46,415 bases of DNA, taken from positions 1,922,944 to 1,969,358 of the forward strand of contig BFEA01000171.1 in assembly GCA_003427395.1 (NCBI GenBank). Direction: 5' to 3'. Below are positions 28,458-38,057 of this stretch, piece by piece. Source of the DNA: Chara braunii. Taxonomy: Eukaryota; Streptophyta; Charophyceae; Charales; Characeae. Numbering within the stretch: position 1 is the first letter of the stretch; every line of letters starts with the position of its first letter. Both the position numbers and the translations under genes were made by a program. A model generated the notes under the pieces. The model saw only the letters and a program-made list of their open reading frames with translations. It did no database searches and had not been told where the DNA came from.

Positions 28458-29665
28458 ATGAAATACAAGCCCAAGGGGGTGAAGAAAAACCCGGTGGTAG
28501 TCCTAATAGAAAATGATTATGATGTAGCATTGAAAAAGGAGAGGAAGATTATTAAAAAATTGAGAGAATCTGCAAAATTAGGGAATAGAGTCACTAAAGA
28601 GAGATTTGACACAATGAAGATAGGCTCGAACCAGTTTATTCTGCCTGAAGAGAAAGAATATATCTTCAAAATGTGTCAGAAGCTCTCAGGTGCATTCTCC
28701 TTTAATGATGAAGAGAGAGGGCGGTTGCATGTGGATATGATCAAGATGGTCAAAATCTGGACAATTGATCATGTTCCATGAAATGATAGGCCTACCAAGT
28801 ATGCCATGAAGGAAGAAGCAGAGGTTGTAAAATATCTTGACAAGAAGATTGCATTTAATGTTGCTGAACCTGCTGATGGACCGTATATTAATCACTGGTT
28901 TTGCTTTTGGAAACCACGAGGTGGATTGAGATGGATACAGAATCTTCAGAAGCTCAACTTTGTGACGGTACGTGACGCAGGTAGTCTACCTAATGCTGAT
29001 CTCCTCTCTGAATTTTTTGCTGGTCGATGCATCTATTCCCTAGTTGATTTGTATTCTGGCTATGATCAGTTTCCCATTGACCCCACTAGCCGACCGATGA
29101 CTGCCATGCACACGCCAAGAGGACTCATTCAGATGTGTGTGGTGCCTCATGGTTGGACTAATGTTGTGGCAGTGGTTCAGAGGGATATGATCCAAGTCAT
29201 GCAAGATGTTTATCCTGAAATAACCAGCCCCTATGTAAATGAAAATCCTGTAAAAGGACCCCTGGTTAGGGATGAGACTTTGGTCGCAGGTGGAGTCAGA
29301 AAGTTTGTTTGGGAACATGCTGAAGGAATAAAGATGGTCCTAGAGAGACTCAAAAAATATAACTTGACTGCCAGTGGACCAAAGTCCCTTCTCTTACAAC
29401 CTGAAGTAATCATCTTGGGCTTCAGATGTTTCTCCAAGGGTAGGAGCCCTGACCCCAAAAAGATAAATAAGATCTTAAACTGACCTCTATCACTTAAAAG
29501 AGTGACAGACGTCAGAAGCTTTTTGGGTGTCTGTGGATTTTGGAGGATTTTTATTCCTCATTTTGCTACCCTTGCAGAGCCCCTGAGAGAGATGGTAAGG
29601 CAAGGGCTAATTAAGCATGAAATGATAAAAGACAAACCGCTGCAAAGACTCCGCAGGAAAAACTA
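28458..29665 (+). pseudogene. pol: Reverse transcriptase of element 3, catalytic pair lost
   Basis: Frame 3 with stops at 28779 and 29481. It reads ILPEEKEYIFKMCQKLSGAF, HWFCFWKPRGGLRWIQNLQ, and motif A, YSLVDLYSGYDQF, with catalytic Asp at 29046-29048. The next conserved block is VVPHGWTNVVAVVQRDMI. Motif C, expected as YxDD, reads Tyr-Val-Asn-Glu (29232-29243) within TSPYVNENPVKGPL. Both catalytic Asp are therefore replaced, and the enzyme cannot polymerise DNA. The connection segment VRSFLGVCGFWRIFIPHFA follows to 29665. Confidence 0.9.
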
Positions 29666-30110
29666 AAAGATGGAGGTGTAGTGCAAGGAGTGTCATTTTA
29701 TGATGATGAGGAGGCAAGACCCTTCATCATTTAGGCAGATGAAGGACCAGTTCCTATGGGTAGCGTGCTTATTCAGAAAGATGAAAATGAGAAGAAGAGG
29801 CCTCTGAGATTTGAGAGCATGACTTTTAATTTCGCAGAAAGAGGTTATACCCAATTCAGAAAAAAGTTGTTGGCAATCATTCATAGCCTCATGTGCTTCA
29901 TGCATTATGTATTAGAGAGGGTATTCATCTTGAGGACTGATGCATCTGCTGTGATTGGTGTCATTAAGAAGCACCAACAAGTAGATCCAACAGTCAACAG
30001 GTAGATTGTCTTCATCTGGACTTTTGACTTTAAGTTAGAAAAGATTCTCACTTGAGAAGAACAGAGCAGATGGCTTAAGCCGGATTGAGTGAAGAAAAGA
30101 AGAAGAAGAA
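29666..30110 (+). pseudogene. pol: RNase H of element 3
   Basis: Frame 2 to 30004 with TAG at 29732. It reads ADEGPVPMGSVLIQKDENEK, then NFAERGYTQFRKKLLAIIHS, then LERVFILRTDASAVIGVIKK. The last acidic site, KNRADGLSRIE, is in frame 3 near 30054-30086, so a frameshift lies in between. In the second block, the Glu usually before LLAI appears as Lys (AAG), so a catalytic acid may be lost there as well. Confidence 0.78.
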
Positions 30111-31292
30111 GATGTAAACGGAATGATTGAAGAATCTGCCTATGTTGATAATTTTCTGAATGAGAAAGATGATGAGGATTCTGAAGTACCATGCTCCTAT
30201 AGGTGAAGTTTGTGGCCTGAAGAGAGAGACAACTAGGGAGAGATCCCTAATGCCTATGTTTATGAATTCATTCTTGGGAAAGAAGAGGAGGACGAGTCAA
30301 ATGATTGGTATGCTAAAGTTAACGCGGCAGCAGTGGTAGCTCATGAAATCGGGAAAAACTGTGGTTCAAAAGAAGAAGAAGAATGTGAGAAGAAAGAGGA
30401 AGAGTTATTTTTCATTTCTGAAGAATATGACGAAAACTATCAAGAGATTGGTAAGAAGATGGAAAAGCAACAGCTGAAGGAATACTATTGTAAAAATTCA
30501 AGGAAGAAATTCAGGCTAAAAAGAGGACATCTCTTTGTGGATGGAAAAGGAGACCTACCTCCACTAAGAGTGGTCTGTGGTAAAGAGAGACAGTTAGAGA
30601 TAATTGTTGCTCTACATGAGGGGGTTGCTGGTGGCCACAGAGCTGCTGAGGCAACCTACTCTAAGACTGTCAAACTCTATTTCTGGCCTGACATGAGAGG
30701 CATGATTTTCAGATTATGTAAATCATGTGTGTTATGTCAGAAGAGGTCTACTACAAAAATGATTGAACATTTATTTTCCACTATTTTGGTAGAGTCAGGC
30801 AGTAGAGTTCGATTAGATCTCATCACCATGCCTTTAGGCAAGGGCGGGATGAGATATATATTGAACATGAGAGATAATTTCCCTGGATATGTTGAGGCAA
30901 AAACTCTGAAAAGGAAGACAGCCAAGCAAGTGGCTGATTGGATAAAAGAAGTCTATCTCAGGTATCCGTTTATCAGAGAATTTGTCTCAGACAGAGGATC
31001 AGAATTCGAAAATGAGATTGTCAGAAGAACCACTCTTAGATTGGATGTTAGAATTCGGTATGTGACTACTTACCCCCCCCAAGCAAATGCACCTGTTGAA
31101 AGAGGTCACAGAACTTTGAAAGACTCATTGACCAAGTGGTGTGAAAGAAATCTCAGTAACTGGTCAAAAGTATTAAGAGTTGTTGTCTATGCTGACAACA
31201 TAACAGTCAAGAGGACTACTGGCTATGCTCCATTTACTCTGTGGTATGACCGATATGCTACATTGCCTATTGAGAACATAGTCAAGACGTGA
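30110..31292 (+). pseudogene. pol: Integrase of element 3, DDE triad intact
   Basis: The long open frame begins about 30333. A protein-like stretch before it is broken. After an acidic segment (EEEECEKKEEELFFISEEYD) comes the zinc domain: LHEGVAGGHRAAEATYSKTV and CVLCQKRS, giving a complete HHCC. The core has Asp at 30816 (RVRLDLITMP), Asp at 30990 (FVSDRGSEF) and Glu at 31098 (NAPVERGHR), with exactly 35 residues between the last two (DD35E). The run of 319 codons without a stop is the longest in this element. Integrase joins the cDNA to nuclear DNA. The stop at 31290 separates it from the C-terminal tail. Confidence 0.9.
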
Positions 31293-31346
31293 TCAAGTCA
31301 AGAAAGTGTTAGAGACTACTCTATTTCAGAACTCCTCCAGATCAGA

Positions 31347-31724
31347 ATGAGGCAGATATCAGAAGTTGATCAGGCAGTGATGGATGCTGCAGAGATAATG
31401 ACATCCAGCAGATTATCAGATCAAGAGAGATGGAACAAGAAAAGATATATAAGAAAAGAGAAACTGAAAGTTGGAGATGTTGTCCTTTTGTTCGACAGTT
31501 CTCTTCAGACGCAATGGACTAAAAGGTTAGAGCCAAGATGACTTATTCCTTACAGAATCACAGGAGAAGCAGAAAACAAAGTTTATGAGATTTCAGAGAT
31601 GGATGGATCCAGGGTTCACGACATGGTATCAGGGTCAAGACTTCGTAAATTCATTTTCAGAGAACCTGATTTGATCCCTACAGTGACCTCAAAGAGAGGA
31701 AAGAAAGGTGAGTCATCCAAGTGA
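31347..31724 (+). pseudogene. pol: Integrase C-terminal tail of element 3
   Basis: Frame 3 with one TGA at 31539. It reads SRLSDQERWNKKRYIRKEKL, then KVGDVVLLFDSSLQTQWTKR, then LIPYRITGEAENKVYEISEM and RLRKFIFREPDLIPTV. This matches the SH3-like GPY/F C-terminal part of gypsy integrases, which binds DNA. It ends in a basic stretch at TGA 31722. A purine-rich run within the last codons (AAAGAGAGGAAAGAAAGG, 31690-31707) could serve as a polypurine tract, but no LTR is provable after it. Confidence 0.8.
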
Positions 31725-32536
31725 GATAACAGTTCCAGAGAACAGAAAGAAAAGTACAGTAAGACAATGAGACAGCAAAACTGAATTTCCAGCAGACTGT
31801 GATCGTTCTTGCATGGTCAATTCAACATTTCAATTTTCTGCATGTCAGTTAATTTTCTGTTTCAGCAAGCAACGAATTTAATAAGACTATATCTTTTATG
31901 CAATACTGCAGTACATCCATGAGTGTCACGTCCCTGAGAGTGGGGAAATAACTGTGAGATACAGTTTTCGTGAGCATTGATGCAGTGTCAAGATCAGAGA
32001 ACTCATGGTTGTGGCACATCAAGAGAAGTAATCAGTAATATCCTTATGATAAAGAGGAAAACATGATGGGCATGAAGGAGTTCAGTTCTGCCTGATTAAG
32101 AGTTGTCAGCAGAGGACTTCGTGTCTCTGACTGAGTTGTCCATCTAAGAAATTCAGATAAGGACAGACATAAAGAAGTCCAGCTTTACCTGACTGAGGGT
32201 TGGCAGTAGAGGGACTTCGTGTTTCTTAACTAAGTTGTCTGTCTTCACTCGGATGAGGAAAGAGACTTCTCTGATATCAGCATTTTAGTATTTTGGGAGA
32301 GACGAGACGTCTCTTGGAAAAAAAATTCCCAGCTAAGGGAAGGGACCTCTCTGGGGCCAGCAATGAGCATCCTTCTTGAGACTGAAGGGAGGTCTCCTGT
32401 AAGAGCTTGGTGCTGATTATCATGTTGTTGTTCAGTGCCTCTCAAGACTGAAGGGACGTGTCTTGAAAAATGTTTGTCATGTTATGGGGTATGGGCAGTC
32501 TGCTTGTGGGTTATAATATGCTTGCTTGATTGTCTG
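31725..32536. other. Non-coding stretch after element 3 pol, with short repeats
   Basis: No ORF of interest. It contains two related segments with GACTTCGTGTCTCTGACTGA (about 32115) and GACTTCGTGTTTCTTAACTA (about 32212). There are also three variants of GAGACTGAAGGGA-GGTCTC and its relatives (about 32300-32470), one of them including the perfect palindrome GAGACGTCTC at 32304-32313. This is likely the 3' non-coding part of element 3. Confidence 0.5.
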
Positions 32537-33555
32537 TGCCTGGGGCCTTCCTCTCTAACCTAACGATGCATTGATTGTCGGGGTCAGCCAGAGCTTTACC
32601 GCAGTAGGTTGCAATCTGGTGGGGTCTGCAGGTCCTGGCGTGAGTGTCGAATTCTGTAGTCGACTGAGGCTAAGGCTCCGGGGGCCTGGCCTGTGAGGTC
32701 GAAAGGGGTCAGTTGGAACCCTACCTCAGTCAGAGGATGCAATCCAGTAAGGTTCGCCAGAGCCTTGAATCGTAGTTAGACCGGACCCTACGTTCAAAAA
32801 TCTGGGCGGGGCAGCCAGCGCCCTTGGCCAAAAACTGGTGGGTGAGCCGGTCCCCAACTGCAGTGGTCAAATCCGGGTTCGGGACAGTTTGACTGACGGG
32901 ACGTCTACTGTCATAGGGTGACCAAACCCGCTATAGTCTGGGTGTCCTGGCGCGAGTGCCAAAGGACTGCCATACTCGAGTAGTGGGTATGCTGGTCCTG
33001 ACCTGGAGGCAGGTCAAAGGGGCTGTCAAGACAAATGGTCTGACTAGTCCTGGCCTGAAGCGGGCCGAATGAGGTATGTCAGACTGACGGGACGTCTGTC
33101 ATTCCTGGTCAGTGGTGGGCCAAAACCAAGGCAATCAATAAACTCTTGGGTAGGGAGGATCATTTTTGTGGTGCTTATTATTTTATTATTTTGTTATTTT
33201 ATTATTACCTTATTTTATTTTGGGTTTTATTTTGTTTACTTGTTGCTTGACTGATAATTGTCGGGAAGCCTGCTTGCTAATGCATAGTTGTTGTTTGTGG
33301 GACTCGCTGTTTTGTTGGTATACAAAGATTTATCAGAAGTTCACAGACCAGGGAAAAGCGAAAAGGGTTTAGTATCCCTTTTCTTTATCTGAGAAGTTGA
33401 TGAGACGCCTCACTCAGACCGGAGAAAGCGGACAGGGTTTGGTATCCCTTGAGTTGCTTGAGAAGTTGAGAAGACATCTCACTCAAGCCAGAGAACAGAG
33501 AAGGGTTTGGTATGTCCTACTCCCAGCGTGGCAGACTAGATAAGTGTCCCAGGCA
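32537..33555 (+). repeat. Possible LTR (TGCCTGGG ... CCCAGGCA, 1019 bp)
   Basis: The ends form a perfect 8-bp inverted repeat, and a tRNA-Met-type primer-binding site follows one base after the right end. Inside are direct repeats typical of LTRs: GACTGACGGGACGTCT at 32891 and 33082, and a triple of about 70 bp at 33346-33520. No partner LTR is in the window, so this remains tentative. Confidence 0.38.
33346..33520 (+). repeat. Tandem repeat, two full and one partial ~70-bp unit
   Basis: Units start at 33346, 33417 and 33487. Each has a GACCxGGAGAAAGCG-like head, then AGGGTTTGGTATCCCTT, then GAGAAGTTGAGAAGAC and CTCACTCA. The third unit is cut after GGTATG. Confidence 0.75.
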
Positions 33556-33556
33556 T

Positions 33557-33566
33557 TGGTATCAGA
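33557..33566 (+). other. Primer-binding-site-like sequence
   Basis: TGGTATCAGA equals the first ten bases of the plant initiator-tRNA-Met site and follows CCCAGGCA plus one T. About 75 bases later is a 22-codon frame (33641-33709) starting MDFRMTRGQNQQQTRKWK, which looks like a truncated gag start. Confidence 0.4.
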
Positions 33567-33821
33567 CTGTCAATGTTTTGAATTTTCAGCCAAGGTGAAG
33601 GTTAAGGTAACCTTTCTCTGACATAAAATTCAGATTGAGAATGGATTTCAGAATGACAAGAGGTCAAAATCAGCAGCAAACAAGAAAGTGGAAACATAAT
33701 CCTTCTTAAATTTATTTGGTGGCCGATAAGCGGCCTGGTTCACGAGGAACCTGTGTCTCCGGCCTCAAGGTGTTCAAACTCTCAAGCCAGGGACACTATG
33801 AGTGATGCATGAGCTGAGAAT

Positions 33822-34289
33822 TCAGAAAGATGAGAAGAAATCATACTTGTAGAATATATAGAAAATCGTCATGAGTTCTATCTGAAGTAGGAAGAGAAGA
33901 AAGAAAATACTGAAAAGAATGCAGCCATTGGGATGAGAAGTAGAGGGAACAGTACAAGGAATGAAGGGGATGGTCACTAGAGCTCTGCTCGCCGCAGGGG
34001 CGGTAGGGGCCCTAGGAGTGTATGGAGGGGAGGAAGTATTGGGTGCGCCGTAGCGTGCCTCAATTTTTTTTTGAAAATACTCCACCCTCTCTGGGGATGG
34101 AATCCTCTCATACCAACTTGGGGGGAGATGGTGTAAGTAGGGTCTAGAGTGCGCCCCATAACCCCGTATTTCCTCCTCCTCCTCCTCCTCAGAGCTATAG
34201 TCACGCCGTACACGGGCCGGCGGCTCTTCGAGCGCCTTCCCACCTCTACCCCCTCTTCCTCTTCCCTGTCCCCTACGAGCCTCAGGCAT
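33822..34289 (-). pseudogene. Antisense ORF with basic and acidic N-terminus (gag-like start?)
   Basis: 155 codons from ATG at 34289 on the minus strand. The first ~120 look real: EARRGQGRGRGGRGGKALEE, then an acidic run SSEEEEEEEIRGYG, then SWYERIPSPERVEYFQKKIE, then a Pro/Ala/Ser-rich stretch. After about 33930 it becomes Phe/Leu-rich and unrelated, so it seems cut there. RG-rich plus acidic N-termini occur in gag proteins but are not diagnostic. A TATAAA lies 312 bases upstream (34601-34606, minus). It runs opposite to element 3. Confidence 0.4.
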
Positions 34290-34300
34290 GGTGGGGGATT

Positions 34301-34368
34301 GAGCGCTGTTTAAGGAGATAAAACAGAGAGAGAGAGAGATGAAGAGCGCTGTTTAAGGAGACGAAACA
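34301..34368 (+). repeat. Direct repeat of 25 bp (period 43)
   Basis: GAGCGCTGTTTAAGGAGATA at 34301 and GAGCGCTGTTTAAGGAGACG at 34344, separated by a GA-rich spacer. The repeat lies in the leader of the antisense ORF. Confidence 0.7.
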
Positions 34369-35679
34369 AGGAGAGACGAACAGTAACAGGGACAACGAAA
34401 GAGAGCAAAGGTGGCGGCGCAGACCGTGCAGTGATACCGCGTGCACGGTAAGGTAGAGAGAAGGTAAGGGAAGAAGGCGTTATGTAAAAAAAAAAAAAAA
34501 AAAAAGATGCTACGGAAGAAAAAGGCTGACGGCTGCAAAATACCAGGACGAGTTGCGGTAACACGCAAAAGATGAATGAGAATCCCAGGCTAAGCACCGC
34601 TTTATACTACGTGCCTCACGAGTTTCGACCCAGCGGGGACGCTGGGTGGGGGTTTGGTATTATGTCGGAGGGCGCGGTGTCCCGTCCCTCCTTTGTGTGC
34701 CAAAGTCCCTGATTGGTACCGGTGCTTCGGGCATGTAGGGGTTTAGTCTGTCGCCTAACTTCCATGGTAACGCTGAGGGCGGTGCCTGGGAAAGGACCGG
34801 CCTGTAGGTGTTTGCCCTCTACAAAAGGGGTGCGCCACGGGGCTTTCCTTTGGTCCACGCAGACTCGGCGCCCTGCTGTACAGCAGAGCACTACCGGCCT
34901 GTGGCCGTGGTAGCCTTCGGGTTCGCCCTGGGACGCGAAGGTGGAGGGACCGGCGCAGTTTTTTCTACTGCGCGCTGAATGCCCTCTAACCAGGTTATGG
35001 GTTAGGTGCACGCGATAGATGTCATTGTCGGATAGAAAAGGACCAAGGAGAGGGAAGTAAAAAGAAAGAAAATATGGGAAAAGAAAAATAAAAACTAACC
35101 GTCAAGTCTATGCGAGGGCCTAAGCTCCTGCTTTAACTCGGGGGTGGCCGGCGGTCTAATTTCCTAGCCGCGGTCGCTGTCGGATAGCCTGGCCTGCTCG
35201 GAGTTGAAGGGACTGTCTGGTCCTGGTGGTTGTGATCCGGGCCAGGTGCAGGGATGTGGCAGTGATAACCCGTGCAGACGTCTAGACCAAGTGCTGGATT
35301 CCAGTAGCTGTATTCGAGGGTACAAGAGAATTCGGAGGCGCTATTCTTTTTTTTTTTCTTTGGTATTATTATTATTATTATTGTTGTTATTACTATTACT
35401 GTCGAGTCCTTCTCTGATTTCCTCCCTTTGTCACTTCGCGGGAAGTCAAACGGCTCGAAATTCAAGCGTGGCTGCAGTCTGTGGCCCAGACTGACTTGGC
35501 TTGTCATTTCTGTACTAATGGTTGGGAGGCTTGATCGGGCGCCGCTCGGTAGGACGCCAAAAGAGGGGCGACCCGAGGCCGCATCGGTAGGAAGTTCATC
35601 ACCCCCTATAGGAGGTCATGAACCCCCTCCTTGCCATCGAACACGGGTACCCGATAGGGATAGACTGGCGCTGTATTTT
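34369..35679. other. No recognised gene; simple repeats
   Basis: It contains an A run at about 34487-34505, the minus-strand TATAAA at 34601-34606, an inverted repeat CCCAGCG / CGCTGGG at 34628-34646, GC-rich sequence with several short stem-loops up to about 35000, and an ATT/TTG microsatellite at 35360-35400. The open frames on both strands in this part show no family features. Confidence 0.5.
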
Positions 35680-35691
35680 AAAAGGGGGAAA
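35680..35691 (+). other. Polypurine tract candidate
   Basis: AAAAGGGGGAAA is followed directly by TGTGACC. A short A/G run ending at a TG is the standard boundary between a gypsy internal region and its 3' LTR. Confidence 0.5.
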
Positions 35692-38057
35692 TGTGACCGT
35701 CGGTATCCCGTTATGGGACTTTATTTTGATTTTATTTTTGTCTTGGCTAATTTGAGAAGTTCTTCATTTTTAGAGCGTGGGGATTTCGGCAGCCAGTGAT
35801 CCTATAAAGCGAAGGGGTGGAGTCGCGGGGGATCGTGATTTGTGAACACAGGGCAAGCTCATAACTATCTGAGGGCGACGACGCTGCGAGTGGACGACAG
35901 TCCTTGTTATCTGCAGTCTGCGTTGGAGGCTCTAGGTAGTGAGCCATTCCGCGCTAGTTGCTTAGCGTGGTACAACGCCTATCGATAGAATGGCTACGGT
36001 GCGCAGTGACGGGCTGCACGGCTATAGGCCGGATTGTTGGAGGTGTACCACGTGTTGGTCCCCTATGTCTGGAGAGGGCCCCAGGATCACTATAGTCCTT
36101 AGCTACGACGGGGAAGATGAGTTGAGACTAAAAGTAAACGTGGAAGGACCGAGGGAGGAGGAAATAAGGGGAGATCGGAGGCTGCAGTTGGCCATCACAG
36201 AGGCCAAGAATTGGGCGATGCGAAGGATGAGGCGCGACGGGGTTATAGCTGAGGCCCAAGTGACCGTCGCGTATAATGAGATGGAGACCTCTATGGATAC
36301 GGTGGATCGAGAGCAGGCGCACCTGGACCGTGACTCGGGAGCAGAGAGCGAGGCCAGTGACCGGGAGACCTATCTCCAGTCCTGCAACAGGCCGGATCAG
36401 GTTCGCAGGAACCACCCACTGGCTCGAGACGTGGAGGGCGGACCCGAGTCCAGCTCGCGATAACCGACGCCCAGAGGCCGCGGGACGAGTGAGAAGCAGA
36501 GCAGGGGAAAAAGACACGTGTAGAAAGCCAAGGGGTCAACAACGGAAGAGAGGCGAGAGCTGAAGGTGTGTGTTGGAGATGCTGACGTCAACTGGACTGC
36601 AGTGTGTGATCGAAGCAAGAAAAAAGTGAGAGAGAACGCGCTCTAAAGTCAACAAGTGTGGGTGAGTCACGGAGACAAAAAGAGAGTGGTTACACGTGGC
36701 GGTCTGAGATGTGTAAGAGAGGGAAAACGAGAAGGGGGTCAGCTACGCAGTATGCGAATGGACCTGTGACAAAGTGGGGGATAAGGTCAACACGCGACTT
36801 AGACATGGTTACGAATGAGGGTTGGCAATTCATAAGTCTCACGCCAAGACATTGCTGAGCCTCTGAGGGAGACCTGGCGCATGTGCTTTGACCGGTACAT
36901 ACATGATCTGCATGATAACAAGACAGCTATCGTATGTGCTGAGAGAAGTGTATGAGAAGAACTCGACCAGAGACGCGAGAGCGTGAGTGAACCGGAGAAG
37001 CCTGCATGTGTAAGCTTGCTATTGCTATTGATATCAATATGTCCTGGCAAGAGTTGCTAAAAGTTGGTTATACAAAGTGCGCGCGAGGAGACGAGCTATA
37101 ATCTTGCGCTGGAATAGGTGCCTGGGTTAAGAGGGAGCATGGGAGAAGACTAGAAGTCACAAAATCAAAGAAGAGAGGGTCGGTTGCTCTTTGAAAAGAT
37201 AACACTTACCTGATTGACGCGGTTGTTCCTGTGTCCACGCATCTTGTAGCCTGCGCATGATCTTCGATCAGATGGTATATGCGAACCATTTAATCAGGCT
37301 AATTAGTAAAAGCGGTCAGCTTTCACGGAGCCTTCGCCCCAGTGTTGGCGCTATTTAACCAGCTAGATCGCCTTCCACGGAGACGTTAACCACCTCGGTC
37401 TAGCTTCTTTTTGCACGAGCAGGAGAGGATGCCCGAGGGCCTAAGATGGAGGATCAAGAAAGACGTCTGAGGAAAAGGGACCTTTCGCCATTAATTGTTG
37501 ACAGTGAGGCAACTAACTGATGTTATTATCAAGGGTCTTCAGAACATTCTTCTATAATCGCCTTGGCTGAAACCCCAGATAAGATGCTAGTTGTCATGGG
37601 TAATTTTCTCCTTCTTCCTTTTAATTAATTTTAGTTTATTTTTCCTTCTAAGCAGGTTAATTGGACCGGTTGATTGGTGCCGACTGGTTTTGTTTGTGTC
37701 GCGAAAAGGGTCAGACCCACTGTAGGTTGTATAAATGGGTGATCAGGGGAGTAGCCTCCACTATAACTGCGACTTAAGGCTGACTGGCCTCGGAGGAAGC
37801 CCTGCTTACGAGTGACTAGTCTAAATGATTGGTGAGATTGAGGGAGTCATTTTTTTTTCACAAATGGGCACGACCTCACGCTCTACTGTTTGGGAGTGCT
37901 ATTCGTGCTGAGTTGTTTACTCGATTGTTTGTCAAATACTAAAGAGTTATACAGTTCTTGTACTGTATGCCTGATAGCAAACCTCGCAGTATACTGATTG
38001 AGTTTGGTCCATCCCATTCCGCCATGTTGCTTAAGCACTGAGAGGGTAGAGGTCACA
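35692..38057 (+). repeat. Possible 3' LTR (TGTGACC ... GGTCACA)
   Basis: It begins right after a polypurine tract, has a TATAAA at 35803-35808, and could end at GGTCACA (38051-38057), the exact reverse complement of its first seven bases. An alternative end is GTCACA at 37156-37161. No second copy is in the window, so the right end is uncertain. Confidence 0.35.
35990..36463 (+). CDS. Hypothetical ORF within the possible LTR
   Basis: 157 codons from ATG 35990, 180 bases after TATAAA. It reads CWRCTTCWSPMSG, then PRITIVLSYDGEDELRLKVN, then RRLQLAITEAKNWAMRRMRR, then GVIAEAQVTVAYNEMETS, and ends hydrophilic. The beta-rich then helical then beta-rich middle looks like a folded domain. No family recognised. 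If the LTR call is right, it parallels the ORF found in the element-1 LTRs, although I see no sequence similarity between them. Confidence 0.42.
   Translation: MATVRSDGLHGYRPDCWRCTTCWSPMSGEGPRITIVLSYDGEDELRLKVNVEGPREEEIRGDRRLQLAITEAKNWAMRRMRRDGVIAEAQVTVAYNEMETSMDTVDREQAHLDRDSGAESEASDRETYLQSCNRPDQVRRNHPLARDVEGGPESSSR

Larger units (their letters stand above)
23373..31724 (+). mobile_element. Ty3/gypsy element 3, with unusual pre-gag domain array
   Basis: AT-rich coding DNA, unlike the GC-rich element 1. The order is type I domains A-D, type II motifs G1 and G3, gag with zinc knuckle, a pre-protease region, aspartic protease, RT, RNase H, integrase, and a C-terminal GPY-like tail ending at TGA 31722. 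No LTR pair could be matched. The left end abuts the LINE tail, so the 5' LTR is probably lost or outside. A stretch before the protease (LAPKLREELKKLI) recalls the DUF4100-type segment of basidiomycete gypsy elements; this is from memory, not a search. Confidence 0.85.

Noticed and set aside
34620-35010. Structured non-coding RNA
   Set aside because: Several stem-loops are possible in this GC-rich DNA, but no known RNA family pattern and no second copy to show covariation.
37206-37216. ACTTACCTG, as in the 5' end of U1 snRNA
   Set aside because: Only nine bases match and the following sequence does not fold or align like U1.
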